Shown in pieces: positions 19,152-30,103 of a DNA stretch of 64,000 nucleotides. Under the pieces are notes generated by a model that worked only from the letters and a program-made list of their open reading frames with translations, was not told the DNA's origin and made no database searches. The DNA is taken from contig JALBYF010000007.1 of NCBI GenBank assembly GCA_023212725.1, forward strand, positions 62,001 to 126,000, written 5' to 3'. Origin of the DNA: Tranzscheliella williamsii. Taxonomy: Eukaryota; Basidiomycota; Ustilaginomycetes; Ustilaginales; Ustilaginaceae. Every line of letters starts with the position of its first letter. Positions within the stretch are counted from its first letter, which is position 1. The position numbers and the translations under genes were made by a program.

Positions 19152-21110
19152 CTAGCAGCAGGAGCGGCGGTCGGGGTTCTTCCCGCTGGCGAGGCGGATG
19201 GTGCGGGCGATGCGGGCGGCGTGGAGGTTGGCGGCGGCGGGGTCGTCGGCGGGGAGGGGGGGCTTGTGGGCGTCGGCGGCGACGACGCGCGCGAGGATGT
19301 GCTGGAACATGCGCTCCAAGTTGCGCCCGGTGAGCGCGGACGTGTAGAAGAGGGTGAAACCCTGCTCCACGCCGGCCGGGCCAGAGCGCGCTGCGGGTGC
19401 CGCCGAAGCAGCCGTATCCGGCCCACCGCGCTCGCCGTCGTCGCGCGCCTGGAACAGGTCGTCGACCCTCTCCGGCGTCCGCAACACCCCACGTCCACCC
19501 TCCGCCCTCGCCGTCCCCGCAGACGAGGCCGACGAGGCAGCCCGCGCGCCACACAACCCCTGCGCCCCTGAGCCGCACGTCGTCGCCACGTCACCGTTGG
19601 GCACAACCGCCGGCGCCGACCGCGCCGCCGAGGCCGAAAGATGCCTTGGCCGCAGCACGCCCTCCTCCTCCTCCTCCGACTCTGAAGGCGCCATTGTCAG
19701 TCGAGCCGTCGGCGAGCCGCTCAGGATGGTACTACTTCGGGGCGTATGGTAGATCGAAGGCGCGCCCACGCTCAGCGTCGAATCGACCCGCTGGCGGTCC
19801 TTGGCGCTGGAGAACGACGTAGGTAACCTTGGCGGCGTCACTGTTCCAGATGACTTAGGAAAGGCGAGACGTCCAGTAGATGCAGTGCTGATGCCGGTAC
19901 TTTTTGCTTCATCTTGGTCCGGAGGTTGGAACACCTCGATGCTTTGTATGGACTGGCGCTTCTGATGATGGTGCGTGCGTCGACAACTCGAGCCATCCCG
20001 CCCGCTGCCGGCGCCGGCCTCCTCTTTGCGTTGCGACCGCATGAAGCTGGACAAGAAGCCAGAACTACGCTTGAGCGTATGGTCTGAGGCAGCAGGAGAC
20101 GTGCTCGGATCCGGGACCCCTGACATGGTGGCGAACGGTGTTTCGTACACAGTGGTGACCGTGGCATGGGCGTCCCCGTGTTTGTTTCGTTGATGCGGGC
20201 GGGAAGGCGCATTGGCCGGCGGCTTTCTTAGATACTTATTCGTGCCCTCTTGCACAGCCGGCAGATTCATGCTTCCATTGGTGGCCGGCTCCTTAGCTTG
20301 CGTGGGACTCGCCATGAATCCATTCTGCGTATTCGAGACGCCGTTAGGGTCGGGCCGTGAGAGCACGTCTGCCGGGTTTGCGGGCTGTGTAGCACCAGAA
20401 GGCCTTGTGCCATGGTCGCCGTCATCGATGCCCCGATCTGGCTGCTCTTCGGGAGACGGAACGAGCTGATCCAGCACCTTGCGTACTCTTCTCCTCTCCA
20501 CCGGCTGCAGGTTGTACTTTTCTATTAGGTCGGTCTTGTTTGCGGCACAGATCCAGCAGAACCGTTTCCGGTCCTCCTCGTTGGACGGCCCCGGAGCTTT
20601 GTCCATGAAGGCATCGTACCAGGTCTTTATTCTGTCTAAAGAACTTACGGCCTCTGAACCGGGCGCAGGGTCGACACGGCTGATGTCAAAGGTGATTATG
20701 ACAGCATCTGCACCTCTGTAAAAGGCAGATCCGAGCGACTGGAAGCGCTCTTGGCCGGCAGTGTCCCAGATCTGCAGCGTAGCCTTTGGACCGTCTGGGT
20801 CCGCCGGATCGATGGGCAGCGTTTTTGTGATGAAGTCAGCGCCGATGGTGGCTCGGTAAGAAGGTGAATAGGTACCGTGAAGGAAGTGGTTGCGCATCGA
20901 GGTCTTACCGGACCCGCCGTCTCCAATGAGGACCACCTTGATGGCTCTGCGGGGCGCAATCGGCCTCATGGAAGTGCTAGACGAAGCGGATGCCAGCGTA
21001 CGTGCCGACCCCATGGCGGCAGCTGAAGAGGACAGGCTGGCATTCAGGGATAGCGCCTGTGCATACGAAGGACGTTGCCTGGCAGGACCAGCATTCTGCG
21101 CCGTTACCAT
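19152..21110 (-). CDS. Rab7-like small GTPase with a ~365-residue insertion between G4 and G5
   Basis: ORF of 652 residues, three times the size of a normal Rab. The G1 loop GDGGSGKT is at 63-70, the switch I Thr and RATIGADFITK at about 86-96, G3 WDTAGQ at 115-120 with ERFQSLGSAFYRGAD, and G4 NKTD at 191-194. A low-complexity Ser/Pro/Arg-rich insert follows (about 215-579). G5-like TSAL (590-593), the final helix and a C-terminal SCC for double geranylgeranylation come last. The ATIGADF and FQSLGxAFYRGAD segments are characteristic of Rab7/Ypt7. Retention of all G motifs and the prenylation site on both sides of the insert suggests a working, membrane-bound GTPase. An unrecognised large intron in the insert is possible, but the frame is open throughout. 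A roughly 50-residue N-terminal extension precedes the G domain. Confidence 0.82.
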   Translation of the reverse strand: MVTAQNAGPARQRPSYAQALSLNASLSSSAAAMGSARTLASASSSTSMRPIAPRRAIKVVLIGDGGSGKTSMRNHFLHGTYSPSYRATIGADFITKTLPIDPADPDGPKATLQIWDTAGQERFQSLGSAFYRGADAVIITFDISRVDPAPGSEAVSSLDRIKTWYDAFMDKAPGPSNEEDRKRFCWICAANKTDLIEKYNLQPVERRRVRKVLDQLVPSPEEQPDRGIDDGDHGTRPSGATQPANPADVLSRPDPNGVSNTQNGFMASPTQAKEPATNGSMNLPAVQEGTNKYLRKPPANAPSRPHQRNKHGDAHATVTTVYETPFATMSGVPDPSTSPAASDHTLKRSSGFLSSFMRSQRKEEAGAGSGRDGSSCRRTHHHQKRQSIQSIEVFQPPDQDEAKSTGISTASTGRLAFPKSSGTVTPPRLPTSFSSAKDRQRVDSTLSVGAPSIYHTPRSSTILSGSPTARLTMAPSESEEEEEGVLRPRHLSASAARSAPAVVPNGDVATTCGSGAQGLCGARAASSASSAGTARAEGGRGVLRTPERVDDLFQARDDGERGGPDTAASAAPAARSGPAGVEQGFTLFYTSALTGRNLERMFQHILARVVAADAHKPPLPADDPAAANLHAARIARTIRLASGKNPDRRSCC

Positions 21111-22230
21111 GGCGCAATCTACTCCAATCTTCCAAGAAACAAAAAGGCTTCAGATCGTTGCAACACCGATGGTGCTCTTTGCGGCTAGAAGGCCGCCGAT
21201 TGAGTCGATCTCAAACAGTTGACAGGGCGGTTCTCTACGCGGATCTCATCCTGTTTCGACGTTCGAGAAGGGTGGTGTCGAGAGGACAGGAAGGCACGAC
21301 CAAAAAGGGCCGATTGCAAGCGTAGTGTGATGGCGAGAGAAGGCTGGGTCGGAAAGAGTGATATGCAATCAGCTGGATTCGTGAGAGGTAGGCCAGGGTG
21401 GGAGCACTCGCGGATTGTGAAGTGAATGGTGTGTGAGTGTGGAGCAAAGGGCCCGCATTTTCATGTGGCAGCGAGCACAACTCAACACTTCTGATTACAA
21501 TCTGCATCAATCACAATTAATGGGCCCACCGTGAGGGTTTTCCAAGGGCAATTAGCTGTGACAGTGGTTCTAGTAGCCGTCAGGGGAACTGGTGGAACGC
21601 GTCTCGCTTCAGAACTCACCTGCGATTTGCTTGCACCTGGCTTCGGAACTTTCGTGAATCAATGACACGGCCCTGGGCTGCTTGTTCTTGTTGCAACGCT
21701 AGTCGTGCCGGGCGAGAGCTATTGCATGTGCTCATGATCGGCCGCCACGAGCCAGGTGGTTATATAGCTGACTCTGGTAGCCAGCCATTCCCAAGTCACA
21801 TGACCCGGCTTGCAAAATCCACACCCAAAGAAGCGACAACAAACTCTAACATATTATGATGCACCCTCCTATCGGCCAAGCGCCACATACAAAAACGTCC
21901 ACACAGCCTGGTCCCGATCAGAGAGATGAAGTGCAGATTGCCATGCCCGTGAAAGGCTTTCTGCCGTGGTCCGTGATCAGAATCAGGAACGAGTGGGGAG
22001 TCGATGCTTGTAAAGCCATGTGCAGGGCGGTAACGAGTGTGAAGTGTTCCCATGAACGCGTACAAGAGTGTCTAGAGTATGTGTGTGTGTGCATGGCATC
22101 AAGCTGCAGCAGATAAGAAACGAAACAACTATGGGTATCGGTGACCGAAGAGATAGATAGGGAAGACAGAGCGTTCCAGAGAGCTGTCATCTGCGCGAGA
22201 TAGCATCCGACATAGACCATGGCAAGGTCG
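21111..22230. other. Intergenic upstream of the Rab-like gene
   Basis: About 1.1 kb between two minus-strand genes: promoter of the Rab-like gene and 3' flank of the PI4P 5-kinase. It contains only a short (GT)n run near 22080. No supported gene. Confidence 0.5.
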
Positions 22231-25071
22231 TTATTGCGCCTTGACCTTGTCGGTGAAGCCATACATCTTAGGACGACGGCTCTTGTCGCCCCCCGTGATC
22301 ACACTGCAGAGAAAGTTATAGAATCGCTGTCCGTATTCCTTGGGAGGCACAGAGCTGATCATGTGCCGATTTTGAGTGAGTCCTTTCCAGTATGTCTCGC
22401 CTCGCTTGACTGCTGTGTATGGGGTGAAAAGGTCAATTACACCGAGATAGTAGATCATATGGCCCGGTTGATTCTCTTCGTTCGTCGACCGGAATCCCCC
22501 TTCATCTTGGTAGAAGAGAAAGTGGCGTCGCTCGCTGACATCTCGATCGGGTAATTTGGTCACCTGTTGGGCGTTCAACGCCTTTGGATCCGAGCGGCGC
22601 ACCGCCTGCCGCAACGCCGAGGCATCTTGTTCGCTTGCGGGGCCCGTTGCAGTACGCTTTACCAGGGTCGGCTGTCGCTTCAGATCCTTAGTCTCGGGCT
22701 GAAAGACCCGCAGATTGTCATGACGAAGATTTTCTTTGTTCCCCCGCCGCATGTCATGTAAGCCAATCAGCAGCGAATAGTCCATGATCTTGAGCCTCTG
22801 CAACAACTCCACGTCGCTCTTCAGCTGTGCCTCGAATAGCGCTCGCTTTTCCGACCCGAGTTCAATCTCTTGGCCCCGTTTCAGCCAGTTGAGATCCTTG
22901 AGCACCGCTCCCTTCTTCGTAGCTGCGATCTCTTCTGGGTACTCTCGACCAATCGAAGAGCCTTTGAGATCGTAGGTTTCGTGGATATCTCGATGCGGAG
23001 GGAAGAGGTTGTTCATGATCACAAAGTGAATTTTGCGTCCATGCGGCAGCTTCACTCGGTGTAAGCCATAGAAGCGGCTTAGAAGCGTATGCGGATTCGC
23101 CTTGACATGCTCGTGGTAGTCCTTCAAAATACGTAGCAAAAACTTATGCTCCTGATGTCGGATCGTCTTAATGATGAACCGATAGTCACGGGAGAAGTAA
23201 AAGAATGAGCCACTCTTGCCCGGCGATCCCAGCTCGCTCAGGATGTATTTCGAAGTCAGCGACAGTAAGTAGTCGGCTGCATCTAGGTGGAAGTGCTCTC
23301 GTAGTTCTCGGAAGACCCACGGCGCGTAGTCCTTGAACTTGAAGTCGTACTTGGCCGACGGAGTCAACTCATTGCCGATAATATCAAATGTGAACTTGTG
23401 TTTTGCCGTGAAGTCGGCGTCGCACAAAGAGCGCTTCATCTTGGCCTGGCATCGTGACACCCCAATCCTGATCCCGGTAAGCATGTTGTACATCAGGACA
23501 TAGTTGACATGACCCTCACCGATAAGATTACCAACCAGCACCTTGGGCTCGGCGTCCTCCTCGCCCTCTTTTTCCCTCTCCTTTTCTTTACTCCTCCAAT
23601 CCCGTCCTGTCTTGGAACGGACAAGTGTGCCGTGGGCCACGTCCAAGTCCTCGGCAGCAGCGCCGCGCGCTTTCAGCTCCTTATACCGGCGGTCCCGTCG
23701 AAGCTGATCGGCGTGTTTTGCTGCTTCTTCGTCGAAAGCTGCATCCCCTGTTCGCAGAGCCAGGTTCGAAGGTGTGTCTAGTGAAGGCGAATTTAGCGGA
23801 TCAGCGGACCAGACGGGACCGGAGGAGCCCAGACTGTAATCACCATCCCTGCTAGATCTCAGCATCGATGGCGACAAGGTGTTGCCGGACTGCGAACGTC
23901 GCGACTGCATCGAAGAGCCTGTCGTGTTCCTCCGAGAGACGCGTTGCCTCGTCGAAGCTGTATTTTGAATCGCCGTGCTGTCCTTTGAAGACTGGGAGGC
24001 TGCTACGTTGTAGTCGTCGTGAGTGTAAGGCAAGACATCATGCGTCAGGCGGATGGCAGGAGCTGCAACTGCCGCGGATGATTGCCCATGAGAGTCAGCC
24101 GCGGGTTGTAAAGTTGAGGAGGCAGGTGCCCGAGTCTCTCCGTCAGAGTCAGCTTCAGAATCTTCGCCCTGCGAAGAGGCAGTGCGGTAGGCAGTGCTGG
24201 CGGAGGAAGCGTTCGAGACGTTGCGCCTATCCTTTGATCCCAGCGACATCATATGACGCTCGTTGAAACTAACACCGTTTTTCCGATCGAGGTGTGTAGG
24301 CTCTTCCTCCAGATGCCGGGAATAGAGGCCGGTCCCATCCGGCTGGCCAGCATGAAGCTGGGCAAGGTCAGCGGTGTGAGCGCGGCGTGGTACAGGTGCT
24401 TTCGGCAAAATACCTGTCGTTGTGGATTGTGCCGTGTGCGCCTGGCCAGTAACCACATCGGAGGTAGATAAGGATGAGGCTGATTGGCCAGAACCATGGT
24501 TGAATGAGTTCACGAGACCGTTACGAGAATCATGCCCTGCGACATAATCTGCCTCGAGAGGTGGGGAAGGCGGAAGCTCAGAGAGAAACGGATGGTGCCG
24601 GGTAGGAGCCGTGAAGCTGCTCTGCGACTTTAACGTGAGCGCATCTTCCTGGGAGCCTATAGTCGCAAGCTTTCCATTGGTGTCGGCAGGTTGCGTACTT
24701 GTCTCCCTCGATGTGCGACCGCCGTCTATCTCTTCGATGCCAGGTGGAGTTTTCTCGCTCTGAACGGATGGATCAAGGACCGAGGGCTGCTGAACGACAT
24801 TGCTGTGACCATGGGCACGTTTGCTTACGAGCTGTGGAAGTCGTAAAATGCGGTGGCCGGCAGAGATCGTGGAAGTATGGGGGCCGGATTCGGCTGCATT
24901 GCTGGGCGTCGCAGCTCGGGAGATGACGGGGGAGGCGTAGGGTGCAGATCTAGAAATAGTGATGTCGTACACCTCCCCTGTGCTGTCGTTAACCCGGATC
25001 TGCTGTTCCTCGCGTTCGAGAGCAAAGCGGATCGAGTTCAGCGTGTCAGCTTCAGAAGCATGTATCAACAT
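22231..25071 (-). CDS. MSS4: Phosphatidylinositol-4-phosphate 5-kinase
   Basis: A 946-residue type I PIP kinase that makes PI(4,5)P2 at the plasma membrane for actin organisation, endocytosis and signalling. The N-terminal half (to about 505) is Ser/Thr-rich and unconserved. The kinase domain runs from about 510 to the end. It shows GSPGKSGSFFYFSRDYRFIIKT (glycine-rich loop plus catalytic Lys region), NLFPPHRDIHETYDLKGSSIGR, MDYSLLIGLHD (the MDYSLL block typical of the family), the metal-binding LGVID, and the activation-loop stretch KRGETYWKGL with KEYGQRFYNFL. The Lys-rich activation loop fits PI4P specificity. The start at 25071 is the only Met close to the frame opening, but a short upstream exon cannot be excluded. 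Confidence 0.93.
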   Translation of the reverse strand: MLIHASEADTLNSIRFALEREEQQIRVNDSTGEVYDITISRSAPYASPVISRAATPSNAAESGPHTSTISAGHRILRLPQLVSKRAHGHSNVVQQPSVLDPSVQSEKTPPGIEEIDGGRTSRETSTQPADTNGKLATIGSQEDALTLKSQSSFTAPTRHHPFLSELPPSPPLEADYVAGHDSRNGLVNSFNHGSGQSASSLSTSDVVTGQAHTAQSTTTGILPKAPVPRRAHTADLAQLHAGQPDGTGLYSRHLEEEPTHLDRKNGVSFNERHMMSLGSKDRRNVSNASSASTAYRTASSQGEDSEADSDGETRAPASSTLQPAADSHGQSSAAVAAPAIRLTHDVLPYTHDDYNVAASQSSKDSTAIQNTASTRQRVSRRNTTGSSMQSRRSQSGNTLSPSMLRSSRDGDYSLGSSGPVWSADPLNSPSLDTPSNLALRTGDAAFDEEAAKHADQLRRDRRYKELKARGAAAEDLDVAHGTLVRSKTGRDWRSKEKEREKEGEEDAEPKVLVGNLIGEGHVNYVLMYNMLTGIRIGVSRCQAKMKRSLCDADFTAKHKFTFDIIGNELTPSAKYDFKFKDYAPWVFRELREHFHLDAADYLLSLTSKYILSELGSPGKSGSFFYFSRDYRFIIKTIRHQEHKFLLRILKDYHEHVKANPHTLLSRFYGLHRVKLPHGRKIHFVIMNNLFPPHRDIHETYDLKGSSIGREYPEEIAATKKGAVLKDLNWLKRGQEIELGSEKRALFEAQLKSDVELLQRLKIMDYSLLIGLHDMRRGNKENLRHDNLRVFQPETKDLKRQPTLVKRTATGPASEQDASALRQAVRRSDPKALNAQQVTKLPDRDVSERRHFLFYQDEGGFRSTNEENQPGHMIYYLGVIDLFTPYTAVKRGETYWKGLTQNRHMISSVPPKEYGQRFYNFLCSVITGGDKSRRPKMYGFTDKVKAQ

Positions 25072-26707
25072 TCTGGGTCATATCCTCGAGGCTAACTAGA
25101 CGGCTTGCAAAGAGCGGCGAAGAAAGTATCTTTGAACGATCTACTGCTTTACGAAAGTGCAGTAGGTGACACCGTTTGCAAGGCCAAGAAGCTCGAATCC
25201 GCGATGCCAACGAAGAGACAACGGAAAGAAGAGGCAAGCCGAGCGAAGTAGCTATGGAAACGCCGGCCAGATGAGTAGATGAGGCGTTGATGAATGGCAA
25301 CTATGCGCCTCTGACAGCAGAGTAGTGATCGTGGTTGTGGTGGCTGGCGAGGCGATCAACGCTAACGATGTGGATGGTTGCAACAGTGATGGAGTCTTTG
25401 CTCGAGTACGATTAGCGTGAGGCGTCGCCTACGCTCAACAGCTACGACTACGCAAGTTGTGTGCTCAGCAAAAGGACAGAGGGGCAAAGCCGTTAGATTC
25501 ACAGATTCGAATTAACTTACATCTTGGCGCGTACACTTTGCACCTGTCGGCGAGGGTTCGCAATGTCAGAAAGAGAATTAATGCTCACGAGAGGTGCCCC
25601 GAATTTGAGAACTGAATTCGTATGTTGGCGACCCCTGCGCAAACTTGCCTTGGAAACGGGACCCAACCCGAGGCGATTTGACTTGACATGACTCTTGATG
25701 TGCACACAACCCTGTGCTGCTCCACATCGACCGAGCGTGGGCCAACACTACACCGCTAAAATCGGTGGATTCACAAATCGATCTATTCAACTTCGCATCG
25801 TTTCGGAAATATACAAAGGAGGCAGTAGGCATATAATAGTACAATACATACCTAACTTATTATATTGGTTGTCATCGCGTCTTAAATATAGAGGGATCAG
25901 AGCAGCAAGAAGGCTGAAAGAAGACAACCCACTAAATGGTGTTGCTGTGTTGTTGTAGCTGAAACCGCCCCCTTTTTTCCGTCGCTGAACTTCTTGCCGG
26001 ATCGACGGCTTCATCAGGGTGAGTGTGAGTCTCTTGACTGGCTAGCCGACGTGCAGATGAGCGTGGAAACCTCCTTGGCCCGAGACTTGATCTGAAGTCA
26101 ACTGAGCTTTCCGCCTGCGCCGTAGCAGAGGATTTGTAGGAGCATGCACCCCTGATTGTGTGTGTGGCCGTGGGGCGGTGCGATGCAGCACGGCGAAGCA
26201 CGGCCCGTGATCTTAAGAGGTGACAGAATCACTGCTGACGCTGGACCTTGCATATGCTCAATCATACGTCCGATGCATAGGTACAGGCTTCGAGTTCGGT
26301 GTTACTTTCGGCTCGGTACCCGCAGCACGAGCAAGCTGTCCTCCGAGCTGCTCACGGACGGCGATATGTGAGCTGCGTAGGCATGATCAGCGTTACCCTA
26401 TCTCGGTCGCCTGGCTTTGTGTTCTCCCGCATCACGTCAAGAGCTCTGGGCTCTTGGGCTTCTGCTACGAAATGCGCAACATTCCCCGGAATTATATCGC
26501 TTCATGCCCGTACAAGCCCCAGCATCTGCAGTCATGGCCTCACACTGCCGACAGATCGTTAAGAACCTCACGGCTGGCCGGGACACTGCGAAGGAAACAA
26601 AATGCAGATGGGAGGTCGATAGAAATTGTGATTGTGACTGCCTATGGGGGAAGCATCACAGGAGCACTCCGCTGGAAAGTCTAACATATCCATGACAAAT
26701 GTCATAC
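25072..26707. other. Intergenic 1.6 kb with an AT-rich patch
   Basis: Lies between the PI4P 5-kinase start and the last exon of the CENP-H-like gene. An AT-rich patch at about 25800-25960 contrasts with the surrounding sequence. Short ORFs show no motif. No RNA gene found. Confidence 0.5.
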
Positions 26708-27912
26708 TTAGACCATACTATCATCCTCGATCCTCTCAAGGTCGCTGTCTTCGTCTTCTTCTTCCTCGGCTGATTCTCTCGTCCCGTCGTCTGGATCCGT
26801 GAAGGCATCATCCGAGGCATCATCCTCGTCATCGAGTGAGAGCATCAGGTCTCTCGTTTCGCTGTTCTTTGTCCAGTCTCTGCCAGACTCCAAGATCAAT
26901 CCCTGGTACGATGCGCACGAGAGCAATACAAAGACAGAGCAGGGCTCAATGAATCAGCCTTTGCTGCGCGGCGACGTCCTCCAGGCGGTGTTTCGCTGGC
27001 ACTTACTCGGAGAATACCTTTGACGAGCTGTTGCTTTGAACGGGCCTCGGTAATCCTTCTCTGTAGACGTTGGATACGCTGTGCTATTTCGACATCTTGC
27101 GAGATGTCTGAGTCCGTCACTTGTTGAGAGGTAGGATTCAGCTGTCGCGCCCTGATGTCTGCTTTAATGATCTTGATCTGGGCAAGAAGTCTGGCAGTTT
27201 CCAGACGTCGATCTATTATACCCACATGGATGGACATTGTCAGTCTTCTCAGTTTGTCACCCCGCCGCCATATTGTGTCGGGCTTACCTCGGAGCCTGGC
27301 TTTGACGATCACTCGCTTTTCCCTTGTCGAACGGAGTTCATTGAAGATTCTGAGGAAGTCCAGCGCTTTGTCGTCACGTTCATCCAGCAGCTGCCGGGTC
27401 GAAGTGTATTGCTGGAAAGCCGCAGAGTCCTCTTTGCTGTTCGGTGCAGTTTGGGCGAGTGTCTTCTGCAGGCTGGCGGCAGCTTCGAGTGCTTTGCTGG
27501 TTTCGTGTCTTAGATTGTCTTGGCCTTGCAATTCGACCAGCCGTTGCTTTTTCTGTGCGATCTGAGCCGCGAGTTCTTTCATGTCTTGGGGCATTCCTTT
27601 GCTGGTCTGGCCGTTCTGCTGTGCTTCCCAAAAGTCCAGCTCCCTCTGCTTGCGGCGCAGGCTGCGGCGCCGATGCTCGATCTCATAGTAGAGCGCTCGC
27701 TCCACAGGTGGTAAGCGCAGATTATCAGGTGTTGGCGCTTCGAGGGCGACCTTTGCCGCTTCGCCGGACACGACGGCTTTCAGTGTCGATGCAGAGCGCC
27801 CGAATCTAGATGTACCTGCAATAGCCGTATGAGTAGGTTTATCGGCACTGGTCTGGATGTGATGATCGAGCGAAGCCAAAAAGCCCTCGAAAGGCGACGT
27901 CGTGGTCGTCAT
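26708..27912 (-). CDS. CENP-H-like (Mcm16/Fta3) inner-kinetochore coiled-coil protein, two exons
   Basis: Predicted exons are 27007-27912 and 26708-26902. The 104 bp intron has a GTAAGT donor at 27006 and ends in ACCAG at 26903; both exons join in phase 0, giving 366 residues. The protein is largely charged coiled coil (about 90-300). It ends with VKGILRGLILESGRDW followed by LMLSLDDEDD and an acidic tail. The basic helix, then GLI-x2-SG-x-(D/N)W and a short L-x2-L-x-L run, matches the C-terminal signature I associate with CENP-H. That protein is a constitutive centromere (Ctf19/CCAN) subunit that binds CENP-I/K. The splice junction creates the GLILESGRDW motif itself, which supports the model. 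Met at 27912 (MTTTTSPFEGFLASLD) is preferred over the in-frame Met at 28065, whose extra 51 residues look unlike the family. Family assignment is from memory of motifs and is moderate. Confidence 0.6.
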
Positions 27913-29764
27913 GGCGGGCGATGATCTCGACACCGTGCGCGAAGGAGCAAGAGGGCAGCTGACGGCTAGGAGCTTGGTCCGGTCTGCTACGAATGCGAGT
28001 TCGAGAGTTGCAGTGATGTATGCAAGATCCAAAGCGTCGTTGGAGGCGTAATACAACACCTTCATGGCACCGACGCGTCGACAGACTTCAGGGTCGTGTT
28101 TCGCGAAGAAAGGCCTCTTGCAATTTAACAGCGCTCGGTGCCGGCGTTGTTCCTGTCACCAATACATTGACAACGGTGTGTCCAATCCGTCGCATGACAG
28201 TGTGCTCACAAAAAAGTGGTAGCGATGGAGTAGCTTTCTAGCACCGGACAACTTACCCTCAAAGCTGGTACTCATGTAGAAAGCTTTGGCCACCCTGCGT
28301 TCCCACGGCACGCGGGGCACAATTGCTGTTGCCTCCGCGAGTTGGTCGAGACGGAAGCCATATACACCCCCGCAAGACAGGTCTTCATCGGCTCGCGGAG
28401 ACAGACAAACAGTACTGTACCCGTATGACAAGAATGATCACCGACGTTGGGCTTCGATGCAGGACCGGTGACGCAACGTCCGATGCTGCGTCTCGCACTT
28501 GCGGTAGCTGCGGTGGCGCGTGCCGGGATACCCGATGGAGAACGCATGGGATCGGAAGGCAGACTACGCAATCTCGAACGGTAAGCGCCCCATAAGCTCC
28601 AGCGGGCGGAACTGCGAGCATAATGCCGCTCACGAGCGCCCTGACGGAAACATCATTTCACACCTTGCCGTCTGCTGTCACTGATCAATTCAGAGTGGGA
28701 GGAACTTGGCAAAATGCAGGAATGAAGCCTAAGTTTAGCCGTGCATACGGACGAGGGAAAACCTTGAATCACGTGGGTGCAAAGGAAAACAGAGCTTGGA
28801 GGTGTGCTCGGTGTGTGCCGCTCCCGTTCCGGCAAGGGTACAATCATAGTCGGGTGAGTCTGTCTGTTTCTTTCAACTTCGAGAAACGACTTGACTCCTT
28901 TGCAAGCCAAACCGTCGCGTTGAGACGACCCTGGTCCGCAACCACGCCAAAGTTCAAGTTACGGCTGATCCGATGCGATCCAACCTTGAACGCTTCAGGC
29001 GGAGGACGGAACATAAGCAACCCTACCGCAAGCTTGAGCCCCAGACTTAGTTTGGCTCTCAGCGGTTGAAGATGGCAAGCCAGCGCAACGGAGGCTGTGA
29101 GCTTAGCCAGTGATGTTACCAATCCAAAAAGAAGTCACAAGCGCTTAAAACCCTTGCCGCTACGATGACCTCAAGACCTGCGGCTGACCTGCAGCAACGT
29201 GGTGCTGCTAGGACCCGGATTGGCATCACACTGCAGAAAACCTGCCTTGCGATGGAAGCCACCAGACGATCGTGACTGCCTGTTAGGGGAATGCTTTCGT
29301 GCGGCTCGTGGTTCCCTCTCATCTCCCTGCTTATGCTCAGATTGGGTTCCCATGCCAGGTCACCTTAGCTCCGTTGGAGGATGCTAGCTCGTTCGTGCAG
29401 ACAGCGGTTACTTAGCCTTTGAGTTCCTGGATCGAAAAACTCGGTTAGTCTTAAAGGAACGCGGTTTCTTTGCCAGGCAGTTTCGTAAGGAAAGATCCAA
29501 GCCGACGATCCCTTCCTGAATCATGGTTCCCTTTTGACGTCCGCCCGCATAGGATTCTGCTTCGCTTCGTTTAGCATCAGTCGGGTCGTGCATGACTTCG
29601 CTGCGAAATTGAAATTGTTCAACTGTCTACGCCACGACGGTCCTGCACCTTAAAGGCACGTCGTGTAGACTAGTGCTGTGGCTGCTGGGTCAGCAAATCG
29701 ATGGTGACGGCGATGCTTCGCTACTCTTCCTCGTGCGCCAAGCGGTTTAGCGTTGCTGTATATA

Positions 29765-29818
29765 CTGGGTTAAGTGGAAACCTGCAGTCATCTGGGTTTA
29801 GCTGAAAACTGCAGCTAT
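29765..29818. repeat. Two 27 bp imperfect direct repeats
   Basis: 29765-29791 and 29792-29818 are adjacent copies (CTGGGTTAAGTGGAAAC... and CTGGGTTTAGCTGAAAA...), 21 of 27 positions identical, each holding CTGCAG. They lie about 400 bp upstream of the secreted-protein ATG. They may be a regulatory duplication. Confidence 0.45.
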
Positions 29819-30096
29819 CCACAGTACCAACGCTTCTTCAACTCAAGCCATCGGCAGGACAACCGTCGATAGAACCCTGAGAGCTACGTTTCTTTTGGCT
29901 CCGTCCGGGTGCCGGAGTACCGCGTCGTGAAGCTTGAGCGGAACGGGCCCTTGCTCGGATGGATATGAACTTTTCTTGCGAACCGTATGCAGTTCGGGTT
30001 CGCGGCGAGTCCGACCGCGAAGCAGTGCCAGGGCCATGGATGGCTCGCCCACTTGCCCTTCGTCCTCCAGCTCCGACCGTACGTAGTGAATGTGGG

Positions 30097-30103
30097 TATA
30101 TAG
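30097..30103 (+). promoter_or_regulatory. TATA box of the thaumatin-like gene
   Basis: TATATAG lies 116 bp upstream of the predicted ATG at 30219 and is followed by a pyrimidine-rich leader. TATA-containing promoters are typical of regulated rather than housekeeping fungal genes. Confidence 0.5.

Noticed and set aside
18334..19578. 414-codon minus-strand ORF spanning 6-phosphogluconolactonase and the Rab-like gene end
   Set aside because: Overlaps two well-supported genes in the wrong frame; low-complexity Arg/Pro product.
27913..28065. In-frame N-terminal extension of the CENP-H-like ORF (Met at 28065)
   Set aside because: The extra 51 residues look like translated upstream DNA; the downstream Met gives a family-like N-terminus.
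28156..28571. Minus-strand segments with VYGFRLDQLAEATAIVP, considered as upstream exons of the CENP-H-like gene
   Set aside because: Stop codons on both sides, no splice sites that join it in frame, and no recognisable family.
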